A stretch of DNA of 53,952 nt from Deltaproteobacteria bacterium (GCA_029261855.1 JAJDAN010000034.1:1-53952), one strand, 5' to 3'; counted from the stretch's first letter, positions 15,609-25,206 are shown. Program-made: numbers and translations. The notes: generated by a model from the sequence alone, not told the origin.

Positions 15609-16859
15609 ATGCTCAGCGCCCCCATCCTTCCGCTTCCGGTCCGCCTCTACAACGGCGCCCGGCGCCTCGCGAACCAGGTCGGGCTACCGCTTCCCTCCCT
15701 CGAGCCCGACGTGCTGATCGAACGCGCCCGCAAGAACACCGGCCTGTCGGACCTCGGTCCCGACAGCTTCCGAGAGCCACTGCGCCGCCTGGTCGCGAGT
15801 CTCGAAGAAGACGCCGGTCTGCACGCACTCGGCCGTTCCATCGCCGCGACACAGCTGGTCTCGAACCTCGAGAACCGGATCCACCTGCACGATTGGATCG
15901 CGCGCGAGCCGAGCATCGTGCAGGGCGAAGTGTCGCGTCCGATCCTGATCGTGGGCATGGCGCGATCGGGTACGAGCATCCTGCACGAGCTGTTCGGGCA
16001 GGACCCGACGGTTCGGGTCCCCGCGTCGTGGGAAGTGCTGACCCCGACGCCTCCGCCCGAGCGGGAAAGCTACGACGCCGACCCGCGCATCGCGCGTTGC
16101 GACGACGCGCTCGCCCAGACCGAACGCCTGATCCCGGACTTCCGGAGCATGCACCGGATGGCGGCCCGTCTCCCCCAGGAAGACGTGGCCATCACCTCCC
16201 TCGAGTTCACCAGCATGATCTTCGAGGCCGCCTTCCGCCTGCCCAGCTACACGACCTGGTTTCATCACGAAGCAGACATGGCTCCGGCCTACCAGATCCA
16301 CCGCAAATTCCTGCAGCTGTTGCAGTGGCGCTGCCCCGCGGAACGCTGGGTGCTGAAGACGCCGGCTCATCTCTGGTCCCTGGAGGCCTGTCTCGCCGAG
16401 TACCCGGACGCCTGCCTGGTCCAGACCCACCGCGACCCGTTGTCGGTGTTGTCTTCCCTGACGAGCCTCTGCACCACCTTGCGAGCACTCGCCAGCGAGA
16501 CCGTCGACCCCCACGACATCGCGCGGGAATGGCAGGCGCTCAACGACACCGCCTACGACGCCTCGATCGACGCCCGGGAGAGCGGGCTGATCGATCCGTC
16601 GCGGGTGATCGACATCCACTTCGCCGAGTTCATGGCCGATCCGTTCGCGTCGATCCGCAAGATCTACGACAAGTTCGAAATGGAATTCACGCCCGGCGCC
16701 GAAGCCGGCATGCGCAGCTATCTCGAGACCCACACCACCGAGGAACACGGAAAGCACCGGCACCGCTTCGAAGACACGGGCCTGGTCGTCGGCGAGGCCC
16801 GCGAGCGGGTCAAGCGCTACCAGGAATACTTCGACGTGCCGTCCGAGATCACGGACTGA
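15609..16859 (+). CDS. Sulfotransferase family protein (Sulfotransfer_3)
   Basis: A 416-residue PAPS-dependent sulfotransferase. The 5'-phosphosulfate loop is VGMARSGTS at residues 115-123. The 3'-phosphate-binding region is represented by VLKTPAHLW and QTHRDPLSVLSS near 255-285. The long N-terminal and C-terminal helical parts fit the bacterial Sulfotransfer_3 group acting on lipids or small alcohols. The acceptor is unknown. The enzyme would release PAP; a PAP-type phosphatase is encoded at 29364-30344. Confidence 0.88.
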   Translation: MLSAPILPLPVRLYNGARRLANQVGLPLPSLEPDVLIERARKNTGLSDLGPDSFREPLRRLVASLEEDAGLHALGRSIAATQLVSNLENRIHLHDWIAREPSIVQGEVSRPILIVGMARSGTSILHELFGQDPTVRVPASWEVLTPTPPPERESYDADPRIARCDDALAQTERLIPDFRSMHRMAARLPQEDVAITSLEFTSMIFEAAFRLPSYTTWFHHEADMAPAYQIHRKFLQLLQWRCPAERWVLKTPAHLWSLEACLAEYPDACLVQTHRDPLSVLSSLTSLCTTLRALASETVDPHDIAREWQALNDTAYDASIDARESGLIDPSRVIDIHFAEFMADPFASIRKIYDKFEMEFTPGAEAGMRSYLETHTTEEHGKHRHRFEDTGLVVGEARERVKRYQEYFDVPSEITD

Positions 16860-16877
16860 GCCCGTCTGCCAGCCCTG

Positions 16878-17558
16878 CTAGCCCTGCCAGTACTCCGACA
16901 TCGGCGTCGATTCCAGGGCGCTCAAGTCGAGGAAGGCCGTCACGCTTTCCATCATGCGCTGCAAGCGCTTCTTGTACTCGTCCTCGTTCGAGCAGTCGTA
17001 CCAGACATGCGGATCGCTGAGCGCCTCGAGCGGAAAGCTCTCCTCGACGATGCCGTCCCAGTCTGCGCCCTCGGTCGTGAGCCGCCGCACCACCGCGTTG
17101 CGGACGTACGCGAAGGTGGACTGGGTCTCGACCGCGACCTTGCGGTGCTCGTTGTTCCAGCGGTCGATGAACTCGTCGTAGCGGATGTCTGGCTTCTGCT
17201 TGATGCAGGTGACGAGATTCGCTCCGGGCGCTCGCTTCCCGACTGGGGGCTCGTGCAGCAGCGGGCGCGACTCGACGACGAGATAGCCCGCGAGGGTGTG
17301 GGCGTACTCGGCGAGCGCGGCCTCGCAGGGACCCCGGTCATCGGCGTTCTGCATCCAGAATGACACCATCGCGCAGATGGGCGGGTCCGAGCGGCGGATC
17401 GCGACGCCTTCTCCGTGCGCGACATGCTCGTCGTTGACGTTGACGGCGATCTGGCTCGCCCCGCCCGCCCGCAGTCCGGGCACGGCCTTCTCGACGAGGG
17501 AATCGCGAAGCGTCGCCCCGGACCCTTTCCCGGTGAGCAGGTAGACGAGCTTTTCCAA
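16878..17558 (-). CDS. EthD domain-containing protein
   Basis: A 226-residue protein with a ferredoxin-like dimeric alpha/beta barrel. The second half shows the EthD pattern: KQKPDIRYDEFIDRWNNEHRKVA, then a strand and YDCSNEDEYKK. The first half looks like a diverged repeat of the same fold. EthD-type proteins are small oxygenase- or cyclase-like helpers of unknown chemistry. It lies 24 bp upstream of the convergent M48 gene's end on the same strand order and is probably an independent unit. Confidence 0.75.
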   Translation of the reverse strand: MEKLVYLLTGKGSGATLRDSLVEKAVPGLRAGGASQIAVNVNDEHVAHGEGVAIRRSDPPICAMVSFWMQNADDRGPCEAALAEYAHTLAGYLVVESRPLLHEPPVGKRAPGANLVTCIKQKPDIRYDEFIDRWNNEHRKVAVETQSTFAYVRNAVVRRLTTEGADWDGIVEESFPLEALSDPHVWYDCSNEDEYKKRLQRMMESVTAFLDLSALESTPMSEYWQG

Positions 17559-17582
17559 GGGGGCCTCCGCTTTCTCTCGAGT

Positions 17583-19046
17583 TCAGGGAGCCGGCGCGGC
17601 CGCCGGCTTCTCGCGCGCGGCTGTTTCAGGGGCGACATACGGTCGCACGCGCACGGTCTTGACCAGATCGCCCGCCTCGAAGCGGTGATTGATGAAGACG
17701 CCGTTGAAGAGCGCGGTCTCCCGCACGTCCCAGGCGTTGCCGGTGCGCTGGTTCAGGCGCTCGATGTCGTCCCCGGCGTTCGCCGTCGCGATGTGCAGGT
17801 TCGACTCGGTGACCGAGCGCTTCTCCTCCGGGGTCAGCGGGCGGAAGCTGCGCGTGGTCGCCAGGATGCGACCCCGGTACTGGTTGGCCTCCGACGCGAG
17901 GCTCATGCCGGTCATCCGCCAGGTGGCGTTCGCATAGGGGATGAAGGTCACAAGGGAGCTCACGAGACCGCCCCCCATCCGCGCATCGACGGTCATCCGC
18001 CAGGCATCGATGTGACCGATCTTGACCGCGCGCGAATCCTTGACGTCGATGGCCTGGGTCTGTCGGGTCTTCGTCGCCCAGGTCTCGGCAATCTCCTGCG
18101 GGTCGCCCGGGGGCGCGTCGGCACTCAGGAACACGACGGCGCGGCCCCGAGGCTCCTGGGCCCCGACCGCACTGTTGGTGTTCTGCGTGTACCAGCCGTC
18201 CGGGAAGCGCAGGTAGAAGTCGAGATCGGGGTGGATGAAGATGTCGCCGTCGAACACACCCGCCTGCGGCCGCTGACCCCAGGGCAGCCCGTCGATCTTC
18301 GCGAAGAGCGACTGCTGTGAGTTCTTGATCAGCGGGTCCCGCTTCCAACGGATCTCGCTGGCTCGAACGGCGTTGATCGCCGCACGCTCGTTCGAACCCG
18401 GGTGCGTGTCGAGCCAGCCGGGGTTGCGCGAGAAGCCGAGGCGGTAGCGCTCGGTCTGCGCCAGGTTGTCGAGGAAGGACGACATCCCGATCGGGTCATA
18501 GCCCGCGGCGGCGCACAGGATCTGCCCGCCCTTGTCGGCGTCCCGCTCCATGTCCCGCCCGTAGGCGGCCATCTTGCCGGCCTTGATCCAGGGCATGGCC
18601 AGGCCGCGCTTCGACAGCTGCTGCTGGGCGGCAGCATGGCGGTGGTTCACGTGGGTGATTTCGTGGCCGATCACGCACGCCAGCTCGTCCTCGTTGTTGG
18701 CGAGCGCGAGCAGACCACGGGAAATGAAGATGTAGCCACCCGGCAGCGCGAAGGCGTTCGGCTCTTCCTGGTCCACCACTGCGAAGTGGTACTGGAAGGA
18801 CCGTCGCGGCAGACCGCGCAGGAGCTTCAGTCCGAGCTCCGTCACGTAGGCGTTGATCTTGGGATCGTCCAGGACGCCCATCTGCGCGGCGACGTCGGTG
18901 GAGGCCTCCTGGCCCACCCGCGCGTCGTCGTACTCGGTCATCAGGACCGTGCGCTTCTTCTTCTTGGACCCACTGCTCGCACAGCCGCCCAGGGCGAGGG
19001 CGAACCCGCACAACAGCGCGACGAAGATGGCGACCGATCTATTCAT
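17583..19046 (-). CDS. M48-family metalloprotease lipoprotein
   Basis: A 487-residue lipoprotein. The signal sequence has lipobox LGGC (Cys22) followed by a Ser/Lys linker. The zinc protease domain has HEITH at residues 128-132, preceded by PNAFALPGGYIFISRG, a signature of BepA/YfgC- and Oma1-like peptidases. The third ligand is in the ERDAD region near 165. After about residue 260 comes an extra domain of roughly 220 residues not found in short M48 proteins. It is likely a periplasmic outer-membrane quality-control protease. It lies 7 nt downstream of the solute-binding lipoprotein gene. Confidence 0.9.
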   Translation of the reverse strand: MNRSVAIFVALLCGFALALGGCASSGSKKKKRTVLMTEYDDARVGQEASTDVAAQMGVLDDPKINAYVTELGLKLLRGLPRRSFQYHFAVVDQEEPNAFALPGGYIFISRGLLALANNEDELACVIGHEITHVNHRHAAAQQQLSKRGLAMPWIKAGKMAAYGRDMERDADKGGQILCAAAGYDPIGMSSFLDNLAQTERYRLGFSRNPGWLDTHPGSNERAAINAVRASEIRWKRDPLIKNSQQSLFAKIDGLPWGQRPQAGVFDGDIFIHPDLDFYLRFPDGWYTQNTNSAVGAQEPRGRAVVFLSADAPPGDPQEIAETWATKTRQTQAIDVKDSRAVKIGHIDAWRMTVDARMGGGLVSSLVTFIPYANATWRMTGMSLASEANQYRGRILATTRSFRPLTPEEKRSVTESNLHIATANAGDDIERLNQRTGNAWDVRETALFNGVFINHRFEAGDLVKTVRVRPYVAPETAAREKPAAAPAP

Positions 19047-19053
19047 GCCAGCG

Positions 19054-19920
19054 TCACGGCAGCTCGGACAGCCAGGCCCCGTCGGACAGCCACTTCGCCT
19101 TCAGCTGTGCAAGGAGACCCGTGTCCTTGAGGGTTCTCAGGTAGTTCTCCACCAGGTTCATCAGCAGGGGTGCGTCCGGCGGCAAGGCGATGCCCAGCGG
19201 CTCGACGGTGAACGGTGTGCGAATCGCCATCAGCCGGGCCTCGGGATAGCGCCAGGTGGACAGGACGCAGATCTGGAAGTCGGCGACCAGGCCATCGACC
19301 TTGCCCTGGATGACCATCTGCACGGCGTCTTCGTAGTTCTCCGTCTCGACGAGTTCGGTCTCGGGCAACACCTCTTCGACGAAGCTCGCACTGGTCGAGC
19401 CGGCGAGCGCCGCGAACTTGCGGCCCGCCACGTTCAGGTCCGTCGGCTCCTGGGTCGAAGCAATCTCTTCGTCCCGGGTCAGCACCGACGTTCCGGAGAT
19501 GAAGTACGGGCCGACGAACGCGACATGGGCGTTGCGCTGAGGGGTCATGGTCATTCCGGAGATCACCATGTCCACCTTGCCGTCGAGCAGCGTCTGCAGC
19601 AGCTGGGGGAACGGAGTTTCGACGAAGCTCACCTCGAGGCCCATGGCGTGCGCGAGGGCCGAGACGATGTCGATCTCGAGGCCGATGAACTCACCGGCCT
19701 TGTTCTTCATGTTGAGGGGCGGCAGGTCTGCGGAAACCGCGACGCGGAGTTCTCCGCGGTCGAGGATCTGGGCCAGGGGCCGGGACACAGGCACGCCCCG
19801 GGGCGTGCCATCGCCCTTCCCGGACAGACCGAGGGCTTGGCACCCGGTCAGAGCCAGGGCAGAGGCCAGGGCGAATGCCACGAGCGCAGCTGCCCCAGCG
19901 GGTCGGAGGAGACGAAGCAA
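19054..19920 (-). CDS. Extracellular solute-binding lipoprotein (SBP family 3)
   Basis: A 288-residue lipoprotein with lipobox LTGC (Cys27). The body is a type-2 periplasmic binding protein: LRVAVSADLPPLN at the start, GLEIDIVSALAHAMG, VDMVISGMTMTPQRN, then a C-terminal LLAQLKAKW. Family 3 members bind amino acids or other small polar ligands for an ABC transporter. No permease or ATPase is in the window, so the role could be sensing or scavenging. It is likely cotranscribed with the M48 protease (7 bp apart). Confidence 0.88.
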   Translation of the reverse strand: MLRLLRPAGAAALVAFALASALALTGCQALGLSGKGDGTPRGVPVSRPLAQILDRGELRVAVSADLPPLNMKNKAGEFIGLEIDIVSALAHAMGLEVSFVETPFPQLLQTLLDGKVDMVISGMTMTPQRNAHVAFVGPYFISGTSVLTRDEEIASTQEPTDLNVAGRKFAALAGSTSASFVEEVLPETELVETENYEDAVQMVIQGKVDGLVADFQICVLSTWRYPEARLMAIRTPFTVEPLGIALPPDAPLLMNLVENYLRTLKDTGLLAQLKAKWLSDGAWLSELP

Positions 19921-19998
19921 GGTGTTCCCCTTTAGTCGAGTTGGAGCCGTCCCGGGTTCTAGCGCAGGCCTGCCACTACCGCCCCGAGCCTCGGGTCG

Positions 19999-22038
19999 CT
20001 AGGGCCGGACGATCTCGAAGGTCGGCTCGAAGCTGTCGAGCAGGGAGAAGAAGCCGAGCAGTGCAAGCCGGCTTCCGTCGACGTCGATCTCCCCCGCGAG
20101 AATCGCACCCTGCAGGGTCTTTTCCTGGGTCAGCACCGCGTCCCAGGTCGAGCGCGCCAACTTGACGGTGACGTCGGCGTCTTCTCGCGCGGGTGCTTCC
20201 TCGTGGTGCAGGACCGCGTTCTCCACCCACAGCACGTGGGTCTCGCCAATGTCCGTGAACTCGAAGTTCAGCACGACCTCCTCACCGTCGGCCTTCTCGC
20301 CGTTCATGCGGACGGCGAGCGCGTCGAAGAAGAGCCCGGTCGGCATCGCCGACACGATGTCGGTGGTTCCCGTCAGCCGGAACGGAAGCGCGACAGCGCC
20401 CTCCCGCAGCTCGAGCGCGCCCGTCAGATAGAAGTCCCGCCACGGGCCGGATTCCGCCTGATAGCCCAGCTGGTCGTAGGTGTCGGCGAGTAGCGCCCGC
20501 GCCCGGTCATTCTCGGGTTCGGCGAAGACCAGGTGGTTCAGCACCATGGCGACGAAGCGGTAGTCGCCGGCGTCGTAGGACGCCCGCGCCTTCTCGACGA
20601 CGGCGTCGGCGCCCCCCATGAACTCGACGTATCGCCTGCCGGCCTCTTCCGGCGGCAGCGGATTCAGATTGGCGGGGTTGCCGTCGAACCAGCCGAAGTA
20701 GTGCTGGTAGACCGCCTTCGAGTTGTGGCTCAGGGTTCCGTAGTAGCCGCGGTTGCCGAAGCTCTTTGCGATCGAGTCGGGCAACCGGATCTCTTCGGCG
20801 ATCTCGAGCGGCGTCTTGCCGTGGTTCGCGAGTCGCAGGGTCTGGTCGTGGATGTACTTGTACAGGTCGCGCTGCTTCTTCAGGTATGCGACTACGTCGG
20901 GGTTGCCCCAGGTCGGCCAGTGGTGGCTGGAGAAGAGGATCTCGGCATCGGGGAAGATGCGAAGGGCTTCCTGGATGTAGTTGCTCCAGCGCAGGGCGTC
21001 GCGAACCTTGGCCCCGCGCAGGGTGTACAGGTTGTGCTGGACGTGGGAGATATTCTCCGCGCCGCAGAGCGCCTTCCAGTCCGGCAGGTAGATCATCATC
21101 TCGGCCGGCGCTTCGGCGCCTGGCGTGTTCTGGAACACCAGCCGCACCCCGTCGATGGTCATCTCCACCGGCGTGGCATCGATGAACTGCGTCGGCGCGA
21201 CCAGCCCGAAGGTGCCGGGCGTCGACGCCTTCCCCAGGCCCGAATCCACGTGTTCCCGGGGACCGCGGCCGAGCAGGAAGCCGAACATGTAGGCCGCGCG
21301 ACGGGACATGGTGGTGCCCGCGAGCACGTTCTCGCTGACGGCCTCCACCACGAAGCCCTCGGGAGCGATGACCGGCACGCCCTCGGCGGTAGCCAGGTCC
21401 GGAAAGACCGCCCGCGCTCCACCGAAGTGGTCGATGTGACTGTGGGTGTAGATGAGCGCCGATATGGGCCGCTCGTCGAGATGCTCGGCCACGAGCCGCA
21501 ACGCCGCGGCGCCCGTCTCGCGGGTCGTCATCGGGTCGATGATGATCCAACCCGTGTCCCCCCGGATCAGGGTCATGTTCGCGAGGTCGTAGCCGCGCAC
21601 CTGATAGATGCCGTCGGTCACCTCGAACAGACCGTGGATCGAGTTGAGCTTTGCCTGTCGCCAGAGGCTCGGGTTGACGCTGTCCGGCGAGTCGCCGGTC
21701 TCGAACGCGAACTTGTCGAGGTTCCAGACCTCGACCCCGGACTCCGTCAGGATGACCGGGTCCTCGATGGCGGCGATGAAGCCCCGGCGCGCCAGCTCGA
21801 AGTCGGTCTCGTCCTCGAAGGGCAGCTCGGACAAGACGGCGGTGTTGGCGGCGATGGTGGCTGCGCTCGGTGCCGCATGACCGCTGCCGTCGTCGCCGCT
21901 CGGCGCGAGCCGGGCGGTGGGTGCGGGCTCACCGCAGGCAACGAAGCCGCTCGCCGCGGCGAAGGTCGCCGCAAACGCGAGGAACCGCGTGGGAACGCAC
22001 CTGAACAGCGGGCGTCTCATGATGCTCCGGACGGACAT
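19999..22038 (-). CDS. Alkylsulfatase (SdsA/BDS1-type, MBL fold)
   Basis: A 679-residue enzyme hydrolysing primary or secondary alkyl sulfates such as SDS to alcohol and sulfate. Seen: a lipobox FVACG (Cys35) suggesting a lipoprotein, the two-zinc motif THSHIDH at 198-204, SSHHWPTWGN in the middle, a helical dimerisation region, and a C-terminal SCP2-like domain. The layout and length match SdsA1. ATG at 22038 is used; ATG at 22020 is equally possible since neither has a strong ribosome binding site. The upstream SDR gene ends 10 bp before it. Sulfate release links it loosely to the sulfur genes elsewhere in the window. Confidence 0.92.
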   Translation of the reverse strand: MSVRSIMRRPLFRCVPTRFLAFAATFAAASGFVACGEPAPTARLAPSGDDGSGHAAPSAATIAANTAVLSELPFEDETDFELARRGFIAAIEDPVILTESGVEVWNLDKFAFETGDSPDSVNPSLWRQAKLNSIHGLFEVTDGIYQVRGYDLANMTLIRGDTGWIIIDPMTTRETGAAALRLVAEHLDERPISALIYTHSHIDHFGGARAVFPDLATAEGVPVIAPEGFVVEAVSENVLAGTTMSRRAAYMFGFLLGRGPREHVDSGLGKASTPGTFGLVAPTQFIDATPVEMTIDGVRLVFQNTPGAEAPAEMMIYLPDWKALCGAENISHVQHNLYTLRGAKVRDALRWSNYIQEALRIFPDAEILFSSHHWPTWGNPDVVAYLKKQRDLYKYIHDQTLRLANHGKTPLEIAEEIRLPDSIAKSFGNRGYYGTLSHNSKAVYQHYFGWFDGNPANLNPLPPEEAGRRYVEFMGGADAVVEKARASYDAGDYRFVAMVLNHLVFAEPENDRARALLADTYDQLGYQAESGPWRDFYLTGALELREGAVALPFRLTGTTDIVSAMPTGLFFDALAVRMNGEKADGEEVVLNFEFTDIGETHVLWVENAVLHHEEAPAREDADVTVKLARSTWDAVLTQEKTLQGAILAGEIDVDGSRLALLGFFSLLDSFEPTFEIVRP

Positions 22039-22048
22039 CGGGGCGAGC

Positions 22049-22966
22049 TCAGTCGAGGCCGCCGTCCATGTCCTTGCCGTTCATGCCGGCGTTGAGGCGC
22101 GCACTCTTCACGAGCTCGCGCGCGATGGGTCCGATCTTCGTCGGATCGTCGACGGGCTCGATGGTCGGCCCACGGTGCCAACCCTCCGCCACGGCGAGCA
22201 TCCGACCCGACGCCTCGAACACGCGACCGGTGACGTCGCGTGAGTCGGCGCTGGCCAGCCAGGTGACGATGGGCGCGATCCAGCGCGGGCTCCGCCGAGC
22301 CAGCTCCTCCTCGCTGAGCTCGCCGCCGGACCCGAGGTCCTCGGTCATGCGGGTGAGCGCGCCCGGGGCGACGGCGTTCACCGTGACGCCGTAGCGGCCG
22401 AGCTCGCGCGCCGCGATGATCGTGAAGCCCGCGATGCCCATCTTGGCGGCGCCGTAGTTCGTCTGCCCCGGATTCCCGTAGATGCCCGAGACCGACGAGG
22501 TGTTGATGATGCGCGCATCCACCGATTCTCCGGCCTTCGACCGCTCGCGCCAGTAGGCGGCGGCGTGCCGCGACGGTGCGAAGGTCCCCTTCAGATGGAC
22601 CTGGATGACTGCGTCCCACTCTGCCTCGTCCATGTTGACGAGCATGCGGTCTCGCAGGATGCCCGCGTTGTTGACGACGGCATCGAGGCGGCCGAACTCG
22701 TCCACCGCCTGATCGATCATGCGCTTTGCGGCCGCGAAGTCGCTGACGTCGTCGGTGTTGGCGACGGCCTCTCCACCCGCCGCGCGGATCTCCGAAGCGA
22801 CCTCTTCGGCCGGGCCGGCGTCGGCGCCCGCCCCGTCCCGCGCTCCACCGAGGTCGTTGACGACGACCTTCGCGCCGTGGGCGGCGAGCATGAGGGCGTG
22901 TTCACGGCCGATGCCGCGACCGGCTCCGGTCACGATGACGACACGGTCTTCGCAGAAGCTGCTCAT
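22049..22966 (-). CDS. SDR family dehydrogenase (HSD17B4/MFE-2-like 3-hydroxyacyl-CoA type)
   Basis: A 305-residue SDR. Seen: TGAGRGIG near residue 14, VVNDLGGARDG (the long insert typical of peroxisomal MFE-2 dehydrogenase domains), NNAGILRD, HLKGTF, and YGAAK as YxxxK. The family acts on (3R)-hydroxyacyl-CoA or 17beta-hydroxysteroids. A matching hydratase-2 gene is encoded separately at 45984-46835. The ATG at 22966 has a GGA-rich upstream region. A run of 15 G lies 36-50 bp upstream of the start. It is probably the third gene of the wax-ester-synthase/TetR operon. Confidence 0.88.
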   Translation of the reverse strand: MSSFCEDRVVIVTGAGRGIGREHALMLAAHGAKVVVNDLGGARDGAGADAGPAEEVASEIRAAGGEAVANTDDVSDFAAAKRMIDQAVDEFGRLDAVVNNAGILRDRMLVNMDEAEWDAVIQVHLKGTFAPSRHAAAYWRERSKAGESVDARIINTSSVSGIYGNPGQTNYGAAKMGIAGFTIIAARELGRYGVTVNAVAPGALTRMTEDLGSGGELSEEELARRSPRWIAPIVTWLASADSRDVTGRVFEASGRMLAVAEGWHRGPTIEPVDDPTKIGPIARELVKSARLNAGMNGKDMDGGLD

Positions 22967-23001
22967 GGGAAGTCCTCCGGCGATGGCCCGCCCGGGAAGT
23001 C

Positions 23002-23016
23002 GGGGGGGGGGGGGGG
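23002..23016. repeat. Homopolymer of 15 G
   Basis: An uninterrupted G run in the 60-bp gap between the TetR gene and the SDR gene on the minus strand, where it reads as poly-C in the transcript. It is a likely site of replication slippage and of sequencing-length error. It does not alter any reading frame here but could affect the downstream leader. Confidence 0.95.
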
Positions 23017-23026
23017 AGCCGATAGT

Positions 23027-23686
23027 CTAACCCTGAGCAGCCTTCTCACGAGGGGCCGGCGCACCGGCCGGCAGGACCCGGCCGAGGGCCGCATCGATGA
23101 AGAGCAGCGCCATACGGTCGGCCATTGCGGGGTCCGCGCCCGCGAGCCGCTGCTGCGCAGTCATCTGGGCGCTGGCGATCAGCATGCGTGCGCTGGTTTC
23201 AGGGTCGACGCTGGACGCGACGTCCCCTTCGGCCTGCCCGCGCAGGATCGTCCGGACGTGGTTGGCGACCAGCTGATCGGTGAACTCGATGTAGCGCGGC
23301 CACAGCTCCTCGCGCAGCGCGGTGCTCCAGTCGAGAGCGAGCCGGGCGTGATACGGGTGCGAGTCGAGTGACTCGTGGAAGGCGAGCCGGTGGTCGACCA
23401 GGATCTCGCGGCAGGGCTTCTCCTGCTGATGCACGCGCAGAGCGAGATCGAGATAGAAGCGTCCGACCTCCGCCAGGACCGCGTCCACCAGCGCTTCGCG
23501 GGTCTTGAAGTAGAGGAAGACGGTCGACACCGCGACGCCGGCGGCCTCGGCGATCTCCGCGTGACCGGCGCGACCGAAGCCGCGGCGCGCGAAGACTGCC
23601 ATCGCCGTCTGGAGCAGCTGTGCCCTGCGCTCTTCGGGCGGCAAGCGCCTGCGCGGACCTGCGGAGAGTTGGGAATCGGCTGCCAT
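23027..23686 (-). CDS. TetR/AcrR-family transcriptional regulator
   Basis: A 219-residue repressor. The N-terminal helix-turn-helix shows LLQTAMAVFARRGF, HAEIAEAAGVAVSTVFLYFKTREAL. The remainder is an all-helical ligand domain resembling FadR-like/TetR_C types. The start at 23686 overlaps the wax-ester-synthase stop by one base (TGATG), giving coupled translation. It probably represses its own operon at the 25178-25206 palindrome, with a fatty acyl-CoA or similar as inducer; that part is inference. Confidence 0.9.
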   Translation of the reverse strand: MAADSQLSAGPRRRLPPEERRAQLLQTAMAVFARRGFGRAGHAEIAEAAGVAVSTVFLYFKTREALVDAVLAEVGRFYLDLALRVHQQEKPCREILVDHRLAFHESLDSHPYHARLALDWSTALREELWPRYIEFTDQLVANHVRTILRGQAEGDVASSVDPETSARMLIASAQMTAQQRLAGADPAMADRMALLFIDAALGRVLPAGAPAPREKAAQG

Positions 23687-25113
23687 CAGACGACCGCGAA
23701 GACCTCGTCGAAGCCCTTCCGCATGCACTCGACCAGCAGGCCCGGATCGGTGACCGCGGCCGGGTCGGCGTTGATGCCGACGGCGACCTCACCGTCGTAG
23801 CTGAAGCAGGTGACGTTGAGCGCGCCACCCGCGCAGGGACCGAAGCCGAAGGTGTGCTCGATCTTGGCACCGCTCATGTAGACCGGGAAGCGCGGCCCCG
23901 GCACGTTGCTCGTGGTGAAGTCCATCGCCTTCATCATCATGCCCGAGAAACGCGCCGCGCCGTCGCCGGGAAGCGCACCGATCACGGACGAGATCTCGTC
24001 CATCAGGGGCAGCGCCGGCTCCGACCGCTGTCCCGCGACCCGGCGGCGGATCTCCTGCATCCGCTCGATGGGGTCGAGGATGCCGACCGGGACGGGGAAG
24101 CGCACCGGCATGAACTGGTTGCCAGCGTCCTTCGCCTTGTCGCCCTCGCGAATGTTGATGGGCATGTTCATGCGGAGCTCTTCGACGGGCGCACCGCAGG
24201 CTTCGTGGTACAGGCGAAGCCCCGCGGCGACTCCACCCACGAAGGCGTCGTTGACGGTACCGCCTGCCGCCTTGCCGGCCCGCTTGAACTCGGCGAGAGG
24301 CAGGAAGATCACGTCGTAGCGCGACGACAGGGAGCGCCCCGTCATGATGGGGCTCATGGGCTCGGTGACCGGCGCCAGCAGTCGCGTGATCGACTGCACA
24401 CCGTCTCGCGCCGTGCGGAGCGTCCCGACCGGGTCGCGGGCGAGGCCCGCGAGACTTCCGCCCACGAAGCCCGCCAGGCCGCGGACGCGCTCGACGTTCT
24501 TGTCCCAACGGTCGGCCAGTGCGCGGCGGGTGCGGTCGCTGTCGCTCAGGACTTCCGGCGCCGTCCGGGGTACGGGAGGCACCGAGAGCGGCGCCTCGTC
24601 CGCCGTCTCGCGGCTGCGTTCGATCATTCCCTCGGTCATGCGAACCAGTCCGACGCCGTCGCTGATGGCGTGGTGGAGCTTCATGACGACGCCCGCGCGG
24701 CCCCCGACCAGGCCCTCGTAGAGATGGAACTCCCAGAGTGGGCGGTCGCGATCGAAGGCCTGCATGCCCAGGGGTTGGGCGGCGTCGAGCAGCGCGCGCA
24801 GCGATCCATCGCCCGGGGCGCGGTGCCTTCGGATGTGGAACGCCACGTCGAAGTTGGGGTCGTCTTCCCAGGCCGGCGGCGCGATTCCGAAGGGATCGGA
24901 GACGACCCGCTGGCGCAGGCGCGGGATCGTGGCGGCGGCCTCTTCCAGCTTGCCCGAGAGGCGATCCCAGTCGGGACAGCGATCGAGGATCCAGAGCGAG
25001 ATGATCGTCGAGCGCAGGGCGGGGTCGGACTCGATGTTCCACATGATCGCGTCTGAATCGCTCATGCGGTCGTTGAATCGGGTCCTGGAAGCACGGGGCG
25101 CTTGGCCTGCCAT
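23686..25113 (-). CDS. Wax ester synthase / diacylglycerol acyltransferase (WS/DGAT)
   Basis: A 475-residue acyltransferase joining acyl-CoA to fatty alcohols or diacylglycerol for storage lipid. The catalytic motif HHAISDG (HHxxxDG) is at residues 147-153. The later NDAFVGG, a PVNIR-like MPINIREGD and the SNVPGP motif of the family are present. The start at 25113 has AGAGGA upstream and matches the family N-terminus (MSDSDAIMW-like block near residue 17). First gene of the minus-strand operon with the TetR regulator and the SDR, controlled by the promoter/operator at 25178-25212. Confidence 0.95.
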   Translation of the reverse strand: MAGQAPRASRTRFNDRMSDSDAIMWNIESDPALRSTIISLWILDRCPDWDRLSGKLEEAAATIPRLRQRVVSDPFGIAPPAWEDDPNFDVAFHIRRHRAPGDGSLRALLDAAQPLGMQAFDRDRPLWEFHLYEGLVGGRAGVVMKLHHAISDGVGLVRMTEGMIERSRETADEAPLSVPPVPRTAPEVLSDSDRTRRALADRWDKNVERVRGLAGFVGGSLAGLARDPVGTLRTARDGVQSITRLLAPVTEPMSPIMTGRSLSSRYDVIFLPLAEFKRAGKAAGGTVNDAFVGGVAAGLRLYHEACGAPVEELRMNMPINIREGDKAKDAGNQFMPVRFPVPVGILDPIERMQEIRRRVAGQRSEPALPLMDEISSVIGALPGDGAARFSGMMMKAMDFTTSNVPGPRFPVYMSGAKIEHTFGFGPCAGGALNVTCFSYDGEVAVGINADPAAVTDPGLLVECMRKGFDEVFAVV

Positions 25114-25177
25114 GGGAGAATCCTCTTGCTCGAAGCCGGCTGGAGCCGGGTCAGGGCCATTTCGATCTTTACTGATT

Positions 25178-25206
25178 GATCTATCATTAGAACTTAATGA
25201 TAGATC
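25178..25206. promoter_or_regulatory. 29-bp perfect palindromic operator
   Basis: Two 12-bp arms, GATCTATCATTA and TAATGATAGATC, flank GAACT. It stands out as AT-rich in GC-rich DNA. It lies between the divergent WS/DGAT operon, which encodes its own TetR regulator, and cysteine synthase, 65 bp and 88 bp from the two start codons. The long dyad is typical of TetR-family operators. Whether it also affects cysK is open. Confidence 0.75.
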
